Source of the DNA: Hemicentrotus pulcherrimus
Taxonomy: Eukaryota; Echinodermata; Echinoidea; Camarodonta; Strongylocentrotidae
Assembly (NCBI GenBank): GCA_003118195.1
Contig: BEXV01000053.1
Location: 184,974 to 207,761, forward strand
Length of the DNA: 22,788 nucleotides
Reading direction: 5' to 3'
The notes under the pieces were generated by a model. It was not told the DNA's origin. It ran no database searches and saw only the letters and a list, made by a program, of their open reading frames with translations. Made by a program: the position numbers and the translations under genes. This document shows, one piece after another, positions 21,995 through 22,788 of this stretch (positions are counted from its first letter, which is position 1; each line of letters begins with the position of its first letter).

Positions 21995-22207
21995 TATAAA
22001 TTTCAGAGTGTCCACACACAAGAAACGTCGTCTAACTAATCATCATTTAAATTCCAGGATGTCCACACACAGAAGAAAGTAATCCTGAAACTCTACAGCG
22101 AAATGTCCTGCGGGCATGAAATAGAAGTGGAGATGAGAGGTCAGGTCTCCTTTCGCGCGAGGTCACGTTAAACCCCGCCCAGTTAGTTACACTAGTTAGA
22201 CTAGTTC

Positions 22208-22431
22208 TGTCCACACACACACTTTCCGTGATTAGGCGTGATTCTTTATCGAGTTTCAGTTCGAAACGATGCCCAAACCTGCGTTTCGTTAGACTAGTTT
22301 CATTATACGACGTATCGTTAGTGAGCGTCCACACCTACATATTACATCGTAACACTATTGAGAAACGGTATCGCTATCACGAAACGGTATAGCTAATCAC
22401 GCCTAATCACGAAAAATGTTGTGTGTGGACA
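22208..22431. mobile_element. Inner 224-bp TIR unit of the composite element
   Basis: The ends of this unit are much better inverted repeats than those of the whole block. TGTCCACACAC is followed after a short variable spacer by a 17-bp stretch (22227-22243, CGTGATTAGGCGTGATT) that recurs perfectly inverted at 22395-22411. The total arm is about 36 bp. It is likely the youngest insertion in the cluster. Confidence 0.6.
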
Positions 22432-22767
22432 GGGGGAGAGAAACATATGTATTGGTATCAAAGAACACGTGTTTATATGAGCCACGTGCTGGCAATGGTC
22501 TAAACACATGAGTGGATGACAGTCTGTTAGAACACTATACCAGCTAGCCTATACACTTGGACTATGGCTGTGTTTCTGTTACTTTGTGTGGTGTGTGGTT
22601 TATTAGATGAAGGTACTTTCTGAACTGGTTGAATTTTAAGTCAAGACAGATTCATGTGTCTGTTGAAAATGTATGTTACAGCAAACTGAAATATCTAGTC
22701 AATTGGGCAATGTTCTGATACCATTGCTGAGTCCCAAATTAGACAGATTTTTTTCTTGTTCTTTTTC

Positions 22768-22788
22768 ATCTTCTTCTTCTCCTTCTTC
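22768..22788 (+). repeat. TTC-rich simple repeat at window edge
   Basis: CTTCTTCTTCTCCTTCTTC runs off the end of the window, so its full length is unknown. Confidence 0.8.

Larger units (their letters stand above)
21917..22431. mobile_element. Composite inverted-repeat element with TGTCCACACAC ends
   Basis: TGTCCACACACAA begins at 21917 and its inverse ends at 22431, giving 13-bp perfect terminal inverted repeats around 515 bp. Further direct copies of TGTCCACACAC start at 22009, 22060 and 22208, with a variant near 22326. Within the block, 21943-21960 is repeated inverted at 22240-22257 (about 17 of 18 bases). It looks like nested or repeatedly inserted related miniature elements. The 95-codon minus-strand frame (22047-22334) lies inside it and is treated as chance. 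Superfamily and target duplication are not identifiable by eye. Confidence 0.65.

Noticed and set aside
22047..22334. 95-codon minus-strand frame
   Set aside because: Lies within the composite inverted-repeat element and spans internal repeat boundaries; no recognisable domain.
1..22788. CRISPR arrays, bacterial operons, phage or toxin-antitoxin systems
   Set aside because: Repeat spacing, base composition and splice-site evidence all point to eukaryotic non-coding DNA; no such system is visible.

Overview
This looks like intronic and intergenic DNA from an animal nuclear genome. It is AT-rich, packed with short non-autonomous DNA transposons, a tRNA-derived SINE and simple-sequence tracts, and has almost no long open frame. 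The organism is probably a marine invertebrate deuterostome, most likely an echinoderm such as a sea urchin. That assignment rests on the repeat style and one vertebrate-like exon and is an inference. Nothing here indicates a bacterium, phage or virus.

The only coding sequence I can defend is a 184-bp internal exon at 12494-12677 (+). It encodes an ankyrin-like segment that closely matches, from memory, the N-terminal region of the AKAP13 / ARHGEF28 (AKAP-Lbc / p190RhoGEF) family of Rho guanine-nucleotide exchange factors. Two further candidate exons agree with it in splice phase: a 60-bp exon at 11920-11979 and a 21-nt micro-exon at 16637-16657. Together they suggest a plus-strand gene whose large introns fill most of the window and whose ends lie outside it. 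A weaker candidate exon lies at 19065-19107.

Layout: 1-1,100 holds a TIR element bounded by TTAA (635-1043). 1,100-4,000 is mostly featureless AT-rich DNA with a C-rich motif cluster at 2471-2620. 4,045-4,300 is a decayed ~85-bp tandem repeat. 4882-5264 is a second diverged copy of the first element, and 5460-5558 is a 54-bp tandem duplication. 7742-8163 is a second TIR element with TAA flanks. 8,164-11,919 is plain AT-rich DNA with a GA microsatellite. 11,920-12,677 carries the exon pair. 13,811-13,960 is a 150-bp fold-back element. 14009-14859 is a near-identical 425-bp direct duplication separated by a single N, probably an assembly artefact. 16,637-17,000 holds the micro-exon and a 92-nt hairpin. 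17,675-17,956 is a minus-strand tRNA-derived SINE. 18,010-18,113 and 19,391-19,884 are strand-asymmetric polypyrimidine tracts. 20,850-21,010 and 21,751-21,806 are short tandem arrays. 21,917-22,431 is a composite inverted-repeat element built from TGTCCACACAC ends.

I found no operon, CRISPR array, phage or toxin system. The items most worth following up are the minus-strand hairpin, the composite TGTCCACACAC element, the TTAA-bounded element family, the micro-exon and the N-gap duplication.
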